DNA from: Cinnamomum chago
Lineage: Eukaryota > Streptophyta > Magnoliopsida > Laurales > Lauraceae
Length of the DNA stretch: 64,000 bases
NCBI GenBank assembly: GCA_038049695.1
Contig: CP142453.1
Span: 22,236,001 to 22,300,000, forward strand
Direction: 5' to 3'
Below, one piece after another: positions 36,254 through 45,965 of the stretch. Position 1 is the stretch's first letter; every line of letters starts with the position of its first letter. The position numbers and the translations under genes are program-made. The notes under the pieces are model-generated. The model made no database searches and had not been told where the DNA came from. It saw only the letters and a program-made list of their open reading frames with translations.

Positions 36254-38600
36254 CTATATATATGACATTGGTATACTTGAGATCTTTGACCCTGCTAAAC
36301 CCACATAAATATACACGTGTAAACATGGGCCGGTTTCAAACACAAGACATGGGGAGCAAAGCTAGGCCATATGCCACTCCACCAACTCCCGAGTGGGTAT
36401 GTTTCCTCTCAATTGACAAAAACTATTAACAATTTCAAGGAGAAAGAACCCAGCAACAATCCATACTGATAAATGAGAAATAGATCTGTCACTTAGGCCC
36501 AACTCGTTTGCATCAGCACATAGGAATTATATACCTTGAAGTTTAATGCGTAGGAACTCATGGTTAAGTGAGGTCCGCTGAAGGGTTATTAAAGATGTGA
36601 AATGTGAACGATATGCAGTGAGGGGTGAATGATGCAGGTAGCATTGAACATGAGAATTACTTGACTGTATTAAGATTTGAATTACCATGGTGATGGTTGG
36701 GTATTTATTTTCCGTCTTCTCTGGATTAACTTTCTTTTAAGGAGATGTTATTTGGTGATTATTTTTGAATATTCACTTTGGATCTCCATTTCTAACCACC
36801 TGCAGCATGAATTTCTTAGTATTCAATTCCAATAAACAAGCAAGCCCTTTATAAACTTCTTTGATAACATCACTTGTCAATGGGTTGGATCTGCCTTTGT
36901 AATATATGTTGCTGAAGACACTACCCCGTCTCATTTAACATTTTACAAAAATGCTTTCATTCTAGTTAGAGTTATGTCTACCATCAACTTGACGGTGGAC
37001 ATTATTTTGATTCAAATTGAGTTCTACTTCTACTTAACGACAGAGAAGAAAAGGTTGTGGCAATGATTTTGAATTGATTGCTTTGCAACTGTAGGCTCCT
37101 TTGGTGGATTTAAGTTGGTAATGGTCAGTGTAAAGAATCTGCGTCCCATAATTCCAGCACTGCCTCAGGAGATGAGTTTGAAAAACTTGGGCTTACCACC
37201 CTTCATAAAATAAACCTCAATATGTGAGCCTCACTTGGATGCATGAGTGTGAGCTTTGGAGTGAGTGTCAACTTATTAGGATTCGACATATGGCGTTAAT
37301 GCAGAGGTTGTACTGAATTTTTTATTTCTTTTTATGAGAAGGTTGCACTGAGTTTTTAAGAAACGGCTGCTGTGCCCTTCCATCTATCAAGCAAAATAAA
37401 AGGGAGAATGTCATTATTTAGGGGCTTCTATTGGTTTTGGATTTTTTTTCTCTCCCCACCATATAAATCTTTTTTATTTTTTTCTTCCTAAACTACTCCT
37501 CCCCCTTCTCCCTCCGCTCCGCCCCACCCTACCCCACCCAGTCTCCGGCGGAGAGGGATCCTCTGCCGGCAGGGAGGGGAAGAGGGAAGAGGGAGAGGGA
37601 GAGGGAGAGGGAGGAGGGGTGGTTTAGAATTTTTTCGTATCTTTTTATTTTGCTTTTATGTGTGGTGTAAAAATGAAAATCCGGTGCCAATAGATGCTCC
37701 TTTTATAAAAAAATAAAATAAATGTAATTGCTCTATCCCAGATCCCAACATTCACACACAGTGACACTCCCAACCACCGCAGAATATGAGGTGCGCAGAA
37801 ACACCACGCACATCATGTGCATTGGATGTGAGGGGTAATAATTATACAGTGCATTTAAAAGTTTGTGTGCACACATCGTAGTGGGGCCCACATGAGGTCC
37901 CACTTAGGAATGGGATCTCTTCTTTTGGTTGGGACTTATCTGTGTACAAAATATAAGCCCCACCTGATCACCGTAACTTCTTCATCAACAGCCCCACAAG
38001 TTTCAGCCCTTAAAATATTGACCTATTGATCCAATGGTGTAGTCCATTTTAATAGAGGCAAAACAACAAAGAGACCCGTGTAATCAAAGGGAATCTTATG
38101 TTTGTGTTTCATTCGGATGGATCATCAAGTTGGCTCTACTGCGAAGTTAGCACTTAAACACCACACAATCTGTTGATCAGATGATTTTTGTAGGTGTATA
38201 AACTCTCCTCTGTATGGGTCAGGGTTAGCGAAGCTTGTCCTACATAATGAGTAGGACACTTCCTGTTCCTCTGGCTGGCCGCACTATAAAATGGCCCCAC
38301 CATCTAGTACGAATAAAACCGACCTACATTCATATAGGAGGTTACAGGCACGTAACCTACAACTATTTAGCATTTGACACACACCGTCAATCATGGGCCC
38401 CATCATGATCAACGTTCCTCAATTGCCACATGTGTGCCAAAGTGACGTATGAAAGATTGATATTACTAACTATAACCAGTAACCATTGGCATTCATTGGG
38501 GGCCACGATGACTTTTCGGCTTCCGTGGCAATTTTTGAGACGCCGCATCAAAACAACCGACCCTTTCGTATCTCTCTCTCCTCCCCAGCCCCTTCTTCGA
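36254..38600. other. Intergenic region upstream of the ERF gene
   Basis: Apart from the MITE at 37418-37705, I see no gene. Part (about 37850-38230) resembles the GGGCCCAC-rich MITE-like sequence seen near 900-1000 and 44100. Confidence 0.45.
37418..37705. mobile_element. MITE-like inverted-repeat element with GC-rich middle
   Basis: The left end GGGGCTTCTATTGGTTTTGG and the right end CCGGTGCCAATAGATGCTCC are inverted complements. The middle is a C-rich tract followed by a (GGGAGA)n tract that can pair back to it. No coding capacity. Confidence 0.55.
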
Positions 38601-38638
38601 CACGTGAGAAAAATGGACCCAAGGCCGTGACGCACGTG
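38601..38638 (+). promoter_or_regulatory. Two G-boxes (CACGTG) upstream of the ERF gene
   Basis: CACGTG occurs at 38601-38606 and 38633-38638, about 200-230 bp before the start codon. G-boxes bind bZIP and bHLH factors and are common in ABA- and light-responsive plant promoters. Function here is inferred. Confidence 0.55.
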
Positions 38639-38669
38639 CGCTCACTTTCCATTTCTTGGCCACCGGCGT

Positions 38670-38683
38670 TTGACCATTTGACC
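38670..38683 (+). promoter_or_regulatory. Paired W-boxes (TTGACC) upstream of the ERF gene
   Basis: TTGACC occurs at 38670-38675 and 38678-38683, spaced as in WRKY-regulated stress promoters. Function is inferred from the motif only. Confidence 0.5.
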
Positions 38684-38738
38684 AGGTCAGCTCAAAATTC
38701 CCGCGAAACTGACACTATTTGGCAGAAACTACAGAGCG

Positions 38739-38746
38739 TATATATT
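38739..38746 (+). promoter_or_regulatory. TATA box of the ERF gene
   Basis: TATATATT lies 88 bp upstream of the chosen ATG, a usual plant spacing for a short leader. Confidence 0.5.
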
Positions 38747-38833
38747 ACAACCCAAGCAATCATTTGTAGAACAACAACCTTGTCCCGCCAAAAACTAGAG
38801 AAAAAAAAAAAACAAGGACTTGCTTGTCCAAAT

Positions 38834-39451
38834 ATGGTTAAACCAACTGTTCCAAGAACTTCACCTTCTCCTTCTCCTTCTTCTTCCTCTTCTTCTGGGG
38901 ATAGAGAAATCCGATATAGGGGAGTCAGAAAGCGGAAATGGGGCAAATGGGTATCGGAAATCCGGCTCCCAAACTGCAGGCAAAGGATATGGCTTGGATC
39001 CTACGATGCCCCGGAGAAGGCAGCTCGCGCCTTCGACGCTGCCGCCTTCTGCCTCCGCGGCAGGAACGCCAAATTGAACTTCCCGGAAAACCTCCCTGAC
39101 ATTGCCGGCGGCAGGTCCCTGACCCCATCTGAGATCCAGGCCTTTGCCGCCCACTTCGCCAATGAAGCTTCGCCGCCATCGGAGAAGGAGTCCACCATAG
39201 CGTCATCGGCGCCGTCGGGTTCTGAGAGTGGGGTCCCAGTGGAGTGTGATCTCAACGTTGATTGGTCATTCTTGGACCCATCATCAGCAGTAGCGACTGG
39301 GTCAGGATTTGGATATTTTCCGACATTTGGGGAGTTTCCGGGCGACGGAGAGATATATGCACCGCCGCTGACGCCCCTTAATGTGGATAATGTGGGGGAC
39401 AATAATGGGGGCTGCTGTTTTTCTCATGTTTGTAATCTATGGAATTTCTGA
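38834..39451 (+). CDS. AP2/ERF transcription factor, group II (ERF016-like)
   Basis: Single-exon gene for a 205-residue nuclear DNA-binding protein. The AP2/ERF domain spans about residues 28-84: [17 protein letters not shown], then [20 protein letters not shown] and [13 protein letters not shown], with the conserved [14 protein letters not shown] and NFP elements. WVSEIR with a Leu at domain position 19 and the [11 protein letters not shown] run point to the ERF016-ERF018 side of group II. A Ser-rich N-terminus precedes the domain and an acidic C-terminal part ([28 protein letters not shown]) follows; it may act in transcription control. The frame is open upstream to 38486, but that part includes promoter motifs and the TATA box, so the ATG at 38834 is chosen. 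Members respond to stress, wounding or hormones. The exact orthologue is not assigned. Confidence 0.93.
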   Translation: MVKPTVPRTSPSPSPSSSSSSGDREIRYRGVRKRKWGKWVSEIRLPNCRQRIWLGSYDAPEKAARAFDAAAFCLRGRNAKLNFPENLPDIAGGRSLTPSEIQAFAAHFANEASPPSEKESTIASSAPSGSESGVPVECDLNVDWSFLDPSSAVATGSGFGYFPTFGEFPGDGEIYAPPLTPLNVDNVGDNNGGCCFSHVCNLWNF

Positions 39452-41014
39452 GAGGAAGGAAGACTGGAATTCAGGCGAGTTTTTGTTGCCTGAAAGAAGT
39501 CCTCCGGTTCTACAGTTTGGTGTCAGTCCTTTAGATGTATACTGGTAGTGTAACTTTCTGCATGTTTTTCTGGGAAGAAAGGAGAACACTAATGCTCTCC
39601 CTGTTGCTGATGGGCTTTAGTTGAAAAAACAAATACATTATTATCTCCTAATGAGTTTGGTGGGGCCCAGCCACTCCGACCTCGAAGGGAGGACTTGGAT
39701 GAGTTGGGCTGCCTTTAATTTGCTTGGTCTAAGATATTTACATCATTGCTATTTGCACTCACTACTGGTATCATTATCATCAGCAGGGGCTTCTTATCTC
39801 TTGTATTTGGAGTTTGTTTTCTAATATATTTTCATGGTGTATATAACTTCATTATATGTCCCACCAAAGAAAAAAAAATTTTCATTATGCATCGGGAAAA
39901 TTACCAAAAAAAGCCTCAAATATCTTGAAATCTCAAAAAATCCTCTATATATTGGCTTTTGGCCAATTTCCCATACCAATAGGGTTAGGTTGTGCTCATC
40001 ATCATATTGTAAGCCCTCCTCTCCCATCCATTGTGCTTATAAGCATACAACAAACTTGAATTCCAGAATTTAAAATGGCCTCCTTGAGCTCGATCCCAAT
40101 TAAGATTGGAGAGCCCGGACTATACCCTACACATATATAAGGATTGAATTCTAGGTGGACCACGATGCTAAGATCTACTATATGAACAGTTTAAAATTTT
40201 AATTCACAAACTTATATCTATGCTAGTGCATATGTAACACTATATAGTGTGTTTTTGACCTTGTACTGTGTGTATGTATTGGAAGGATTTTCTCTGTTCA
40301 GCAATGTATACAACTCGTGGATGTGAAGGGGCAGCTTATCTGATAGGATTCTAGAACGAGGGGCCCCTTATCTCAAGATTTATGCTGATGGGATTCTAAA
40401 GCGAGGGGCCTCTAATCTCAAAATTTATCTTGACTAAGACCACTCAGTACTGTCTTTATCACACAGCCACTACAATTTACACGTGAAGTTCATGCACTTT
40501 TCTTTGCTTTTTTCTTTTGTTTCAGCATCAACGTCAAGAACACACTAATAATCGGCCATTGGCTAATTCATTCCACTTGCATTAGTAACGAAAAGAGAAT
40601 GGATCCTTCACACAAAAAAACCACACACAGACTCACACTCACACTCAGAGAGAGTATTGTTTGACTTTCTTCTTCTCCATTTCCGCGGAAACTTTCTTCT
40701 TCTTCAATATTCCCGCGTAAGACGGAGACGCTTTTTGTATGGAGTATATGGTATGTAATTCTAGAACGCCTACGTTTTGAGCCTCATCTGACTCTTCATA
40801 TGATCTCGGATCATAAGCGTGAGGGTGCGTGATGGCTTCTTCTCTAGTTCTCTACCTCATCGAAATCCAAACAGAGCCCCAAAGTGGTTTTATTTTATTT
40901 TTAACCTGTGATCTTCCTTCACAAAAACAAGTGTCATGCTATAGTGTTAGGGTGATTGAGAATTTCTAATTGAAGGAATGGAACACCATCGTGCGGCCCA
41001 TCTATTAAAAATAT
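39452..41014. other. Intergenic region downstream of the ERF gene
   Basis: 3' flank of the ERF gene, then AT-rich sequence with a 45-bp tandem duplication (40341). No gene recognised. Confidence 0.5.
40341..40430. repeat. Tandem duplication, 45-bp unit
   Basis: TGATRGGATTCTARARCGAG plus GGGCC...ATCTCAARATTTAT occurs twice, at 40341 and 40386. Confidence 0.75.
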
Positions 41015-41442
41015 AGGGAGAATTTAAAAAACGTCCTTAAGTTTCGGCCATATTTCAAAAAAAGGACACAAGTTTCAAAATCTTTCAAATTAATCCCTAA
41101 ATTTTTTAGGAAGTTTTCAATTAAGGACATCTATCTATTTAAAGTTTTTTTGTGACAACTTTTTTCCCATTTTTTTTAAATACCCAAATTACCCTTTATT
41201 GTAATAAAACTCTCATTCACTTTCTCTATATTCTCCTCATTTTCCTTGCCGGTGTCTTCACGGTAATCAAAGACACGCAGTATTTCACAGCGATTGACTG
41301 CATATAGTGGCTTCCAAAATGTCATGGCTTTAAATGAAGGGAAATTTATTGGAAAGTTTATGTACTAATTTGAAAAGTTTTAAAACTCGTGTACTTTTTT
41401 GAAATAAGACAAAAACTTAAGATCATATTTGAAAATTTCCTT
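41015..41442. mobile_element. Mutator-like MITE with perfect 9-bp target duplication
   Basis: TAAAAATAT flanks both sides (41006-41014 and 41443-41451). The arms are inverted complements over about 80 bp: AGGGAGAATTT...CCTTAAGTTT, CACAAGTTTCAAAA and AAATTAATCCCTAAA on the left, with their counterparts on the right. The outer end resembles the MITE at 25138. The right part of this element is copied again at 43586-43786. Confidence 0.8.
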
Positions 41443-41496
41443 TAAAAATATGAACGGCCCAAAATAAATGCCCTCCAAGCTTATGTGAGATCTCTA
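41296..41496. repeat. 201-bp direct repeat, left copy
   Basis: Identical in length to 43586-43786 and differing at about two positions. It covers the right part of the MITE plus about 50 bp of flank and ends two bases before the inverted copia LTR. Confidence 0.92.
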
Positions 41497-41498
41497 TA

Positions 41499-41941
41499 TG
41501 TGACAAGCTCTTCACAAAATAAAGCACTGAAACAGAGTGCTCTGCAGAACCTGTTGTATAGCCAACAAGAAACAAGGAAGCACAAATAACTATACTCTAC
41601 AACTGTTAGATTGAGAGTAAACAAACTGTGATGGAGATCAAGATAGGAAAATCTGAACTCAACTAATATATCTCATTAAGATTCTGCAGCAGTTTAAATA
41701 CACAGAGATAACTACCCACTTCCTAACAAACAACAGCAACTCACCCACTAAGAGTTTGACCCAGTAAAGGATAACCCATTACACTGACCACTTTCTCAAC
41801 ACAAGAGAAGTGTAAGACACGTACATAACAAACTAAACTTATAACTAGGAACTCAATAACAGAACTGACTGAACCCATTAGACAAATCTACCCAACAGAT
41901 ATGACCCATTATGTGGAACCCATTTCTGCATTATTTCAACA
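41499..41941 (-). mobile_element. Ty1/copia LTR, minus orientation
   Basis: The 443-bp sequence begins TG and ends CA. It is the reverse complement of the LTR at 42798-43240 with few changes. On the minus strand it follows a polypurine tract (ATGGGGGAGTG) and the end of the pol frame, as a 3' LTR should. Confidence 0.88.
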
Positions 41942-42478
41942 CTCCCCCATTATGCAGAAATCTACAACTCCCAACATATTTCTGAACTGCTCAAATTTAA
42001 CTGAAGGTAATGATTTTGTAAAAATGTCAGCTAGTTGTTCATTAGTGCTGCAATATACAATCTTGATGCTTCCATTTGCCACCAACTCGCGGATGAAATG
42101 ATATCGCAACTCAATGTGCCTTGTACGATTGTGATTCACTGGATTCTTGGTCATTGCAATTGCAGACATGTTGTCACAGTAGATTACAGTGCCTTCCTTC
42201 TGATCTTGCTTCATGTCTGCCAAAATTCTTCTCAGTCAGATTGCTTGACAAGCAGCTGAAGTGACTGCTATGTACTCAGCTTCAGATGATGAAAGAGCTA
42301 CAGTAGATTGCTTCTTTGAGCTCCATGAAATTGCACCAGAACCTAGGTTGAAGACGTACCTAGTAGTGCTCTTGCGATCGTCAAGTGAACCTGCCCAATC
42401 ACTATCAGAAAAACCACATAAATTAAGATTGTTAGTCTTATAAAAAATACCATAGGAGTTTGTCCCCTTCATTTTCAC
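41942..42478 (-). pseudogene. Ty1/copia pol fragment (RNase H), minus strand
   Basis: Read on the minus strand: GFSDSDWAGSLDDRKSTTRY, LGSGAISWSSKKQSTVALSS and SEAEYIAVTSAACQAI, then a TGA stop where relatives have TGG (AIW). It continues LRRILADMKQDQKEG, VIYCDNMSAIAMTKNP, RTRHIELRYHFIREL, NEQLADIFTKSLP and FRNMLGVVDF. This is the copia-type RNase H with its DxD and SSSEAEY motifs. Only the 3' end of pol remains. The last residues run to the stop at the LTR start. Confidence 0.9.
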
Positions 42479-42797
42479 TTCAGCTGCTTGTCAAGCAATC
42501 TGGCTGAAATAAATTTTGGCAGACATGAAGCAAGATCAGAAGGAAGGCACTGTAATCTACTGTGACAACATGTCTGCAATTGCAATGACCAAGAATCCAG
42601 TGAATCACAATCGTACAAGGCACATTGAGTTGCGATATCATTTCATCCGCGAGTTGGTGGCGAATGGAAGCATGAAGATTGTATATTGCAACACTAATGA
42701 ACAGCTAGCTGACATTTTTACAAAACCATTACCTTCAGTTAAATTTGAGCAGTTCAGAAATATGTTGGGAGTTGTAGATTTCTGCATAATGGGGGAG
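42475..42797 (+). pseudogene. Ty1/copia pol fragment (RNase H end), plus strand, inverted copy
   Basis: Same protein end as the minus-strand fragment: ILADMKQDQKEGTVIYCDN, RTRHIELRYHFIREL and NEQLADIFTKPLPSVKFEQF. It has the intact AIW codon but a TAA stop four codons further on, so the two copies carry different disabling changes. The polypurine tract at about 42788-42797 leads into the plus-strand LTR. Confidence 0.88.
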
Positions 42798-43240
42798 TGT
42801 TGAAATAATGCAGAAATGAGTTCAACATAATGGGTCATATCTGTTGGGTAGATTTGTCTAATGGGTTCAGTCAGTTCTGTTATTGAGTTCCTAGTTATAA
42901 GTTTAGTTTGTTATGTACGTGTCTTACACTTCTCTTGTGTTGAGAAAGTGGTTAGTGTAATGGGTTATCCTTTACTGGGTCAAACTCTTAGTGGGTGAGT
43001 TGTTGTTATTTGTTAGGAAGTGGGTAGTTATCTTTGTGTATTTAAACTGCTGCAGAATCTTAATGAGATATATTAGTTGAGTTCAGATTTTCCTATCTTG
43101 ATCTCCATCACAGTTTGTTTACTCTCAATCTAACAGTTGTAGAGTATAAATATTTGTGCTTCCTTATTTCTTGTTGGCTATACAACAGGTTCTGCAGAGC
43201 ACTCTGTTTCAGTGCTTTATTTTGTGAAGGGCTTGTCACA
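42798..43240 (+). mobile_element. Ty1/copia LTR, plus orientation
   Basis: 443 bp, TGTTGAAATAATG...GGGCTTGTCACA. It is preceded by the end of pol and polypurine tract, and followed by a primer-binding site and gag. It therefore serves as the junction between a 3' pol end and a 5' gag end, unlike a normal single LTR. Confidence 0.9.
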
Positions 43241-43249
43241 TTTACAAAG

Positions 43250-43261
43250 TGGTATCAGAGA
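43250..43261 (+). promoter_or_regulatory. Primer-binding site for initiator tRNA-Met
   Basis: TGGTATCAGAGA lies ten bases after the plus-strand LTR and matches the usual copia site complementary to the 3' end of tRNA-iMet. Confidence 0.8.
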
Positions 43262-43264
43262 CAG

Positions 43265-43585
43265 GTTGAAAGTACTTTTCATACTAAGCTGAATTTGTCA
43301 AAAGAAAAGGATGGCAGTACAAGTGATTCTAGCAACAGAAATTCAACAAGTAGAGGACGTGGTGGACGCTACTATAAAGGAAAAAGAGGTGGAGGACGCT
43401 CTGGAGGCAGCCATCAACAACACAATGAAGGTGAAAATCGCTCAGGAGGCAGCCATCAACAGCACAATGAAGGTGAAAATCAAAACCGAAGGATTCAATG
43501 TTATTACTGTAAGAAGTTTGGTCATATAGAAAGATTTTGTAGACTTAAAGAAAAACATGCTAAGTTTGCTGAAGAACAAGATGCA
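43265..43585 (+). pseudogene. Ty1/copia gag fragment with zinc knuckle
   Basis: After the primer-binding site the frame reads VESTFHTKLNLSKEKDG, a Ser/Asn/Arg/Gly-rich segment, then CYYCKKFGHIERFC, a CX2CX4HX4C zinc knuckle. The gag N-terminus is missing: the leader joins straight to mid-gag, so an internal deletion is present. A 14-residue unit (RSGGSHQQHNEGEN) is repeated twice in tandem. The frame stops at the boundary with the right 201-bp repeat. Confidence 0.85.
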
Positions 43586-43786
43586 GACTGCATATAGTGG
43601 CTTCCAAAATGTCATGGCTTTAAATGAAGGGAAATTTATTGGAAAGTTTATGTACTAATTTGAAAAGTTTTAAAACTCGTGTACTTTTTTGAAATAAGAC
43701 AAAAACTTAAGGTCATATTTGAAAACTTCCTTTAAAAATATGAACGGCCCAAAATAAATGCCCTCCAAGCTTATGTGAGATCTCTA
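43586..43786. repeat. 201-bp direct repeat, right copy
   Basis: Second copy of 41296-41496. It includes the right arm of the MITE and its target duplication TAAAAATAT, but not the MITE left arm. Confidence 0.92.
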
Positions 43787-44699
43787 AATTTTTATATTAA
43801 TAGGAGTTGGTCGTGCCATAAGGTTAATCATTTGATTAAAAATGGGACTAACACACATGGTCCTATTAGGATGGTCCTTACGGTCTTGAACGCCCACTAA
43901 GGCCCACTTTATGACCCATCCAGATTGATCACACATTCACAACCTCCTTATATGCACTGAATCCTATGAATTTGCATGGATTCAGATGAATTAGACCGTT
44001 GGATTGAATGCCAATTTTTCTTATTTGATATAAAGCTGTTAAAATTGTGCACCAAGGATGAAAGGGTTACGGGTATTAGATTGACTTCAAATTCAATATG
44101 TAGGTTGGCCCCGCTTGGATCTTGCGGTCCCCCTCTGTCCCATGACCAGTAGGGTCTCACGGTGGGCCCACTGGGCCGTCCACACCGCAAGCTTATATGG
44201 ACCGTCCTTATAGGACTGGTTCTCTATAAGTATGTGCTTAATTTCAATCACATATCATTTTATTAGTTCTGATTTTATCATGGTCATCGTCGTCAAAGTC
44301 TTATTTCAACTATGTTTGTGTCGATTACATCTTGTACATGTGTTACTTCTTAATTGGCGAACATTTTACATGTGTTACATTAGGGAATATCTTAAACCAT
44401 GACATCTAAGAAAATGTGACTCCTTATGGCCACTTATGCTAATAAACTCTCACATGCAAAAGTCTCACTTAATAATATATAAAGTAAAGACATACAAGGC
44501 AGTGTGGGTTAGATGCACCCAAGCCTAAACCCGCACCCGCACCCGCACCAAACTTGACTCGGTTTAGTATATGGAAAACCCTACCTGACCCAAACCCTAC
44601 CAACACACTAGCAAACCCGCCCTTAATAGGAGTGAGTTAGGGCAAGTCCCCGTTTAAACCCAACCCATTGTCATCCTTAGTTATAACTGGTCTAATCAT
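43787..44699. other. Intergenic region, no gene recognised
   Basis: It contains a half-copy (about 43975-44050) resembling the MITE at 695-1082 and a CCCGCACCCGCACC short repeat near 44530. Confidence 0.5.
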
Positions 44700-45420
44700 T
44701 ATCCTAAAAACTTTTTCTTTATAATCTTGTCGGCATGTGCCATTTACAAAGCACTCTAGAAATGAGTCTGTACTTCAACCACCTTGATTTTATCTCATAT
44801 TCAACATCTTCTTGAGTCTCTATCCTAACTAATTATCGAGTCCACTATAAAAAAAAAATCTCTTTGTGGTATCTTTTGAACTTCAGTTTTTACAATGATT
44901 TCAATTCTTTGTATATGCTCACTAAAGTTGTAGTTCAAAATATATCTTTTTTGTATGACTTATTTTAAAACCTTTAGATTCCAAAGCCACACAATCTCTC
45001 AAGTTATGAACTCACACCATCTCTGGATTCATCTGCAATATTATCTATATAAAATTTGTAAGCAACATACACAAAGGTGCATCCTCATGAATATGATCAG
45101 TTAACTCATCCCTGATGTAAACCTATGGCCGCTGAAAACTTGCTTGTCAATTAATAGTTGATTCTCGATCACTCGTTACCGCTCTCTCATATATGTCTTT
45201 AATAATTTCAATATAATATTTTTGAATACTTTTTTTATTTAAAACCTACCAAATTCAGTCTCTAAGTACCCTGTCGTATGTTTTCTCTAGATCGATGAAG
45301 ATCAAATGCAGATTTTTCTTCGTCATTCAATATTTTTTCATTAATTGTCCAAGTATGAAGATAGCTTTCATGGTTGACTATCTTTCCATGAAACTAAACT
45401 AATTCTATTTTTGGATCTAA
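44700..45420 (-). mobile_element. Decayed RTE-clade LINE fragment, antisense
   Basis: On the minus strand one can still read FSFMER*STMKAIFILGQLM and LHLIFIDLEKTYDRVLRD (relatives: FGFMPGRSTMEA and HMVFIDLEKAYDRVPRE), then DELTDHIHEDAPLCML, LESKGFKISHTK and a remnant of the IQAGWMKWR-SGVLCDRK region. Many stops and indels separate these, and the FADD motif is lost. It is much older than the LINE at 29776. Boundaries are approximate. Confidence 0.75.
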
Positions 45421-45965
45421 AAATATATTTTAAAGCTCTTTATCCAATTAATCTAGTGCTATAAATATCCTATCCCAAATTTGGATCCAAAACCGAATTC
45501 GTTTTTCAAGTTGAAGCTGGATTCAGATACAAAAGGAATATGTTGTTGGAGCAACACCTATATCCAGGTCCAAATCCACCATGGTTCAGCCCATTTGTGT
45601 CCCTAGCCATGGACCAGGAGTTAAGTAGAAGTAAGCTCCTTCCGCATTTATAGTCATTTAATCTAAATTGGCTGTAACCTTACATCTGATGGTTAATTAA
45701 TAAGGTCAAGTCGATTTTTTTTTTATCCCCGCTTGGTAGCCATCTCACTTCTAGCTTGTACACCAGTGGACTGCATAAAAACATCACATAGCTTCACTGA
45801 CAGGGTCGGTGACAGGGCCGGTACAATAGCAGCGGCGCTGCATCATATTATGGTACAACACCCTTCTTCAATGCATGGTAGGGCCAGCCTCTTGAAAGTC
45901 CAAGCTGATCATCAGCCCTAACACCCCGATGTTGTGATCGTCGACTTGTAACATATTAATATAAT
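45421..45965. other. Intergenic spacer, no gene recognised
   Basis: Between the LINE remnant and the foldback element. The short frame at 45733-45921 has no family likeness. Confidence 0.45.

Larger units (their letters stand above)
41499..43240. repeat. Large palindrome: 766-bp arms, 210-bp spacer
   Basis: 41499-42264 and 42475-43240 are inverted complements of equal length (766 bp), each made of LTR plus RNase H end. The 210-bp spacer carries the only copy of the DSDWAG-SSEAEY part of RNase H, continuous with the left (minus) arm. Confidence 0.88.

Noticed and set aside
38486..38833. N-terminal extension of the ERF frame
   Set aside because: The open frame upstream overlaps the G-boxes, W-boxes and TATA box, and its translation is unlike ERF proteins. 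The ATG at 38834 is preferred.
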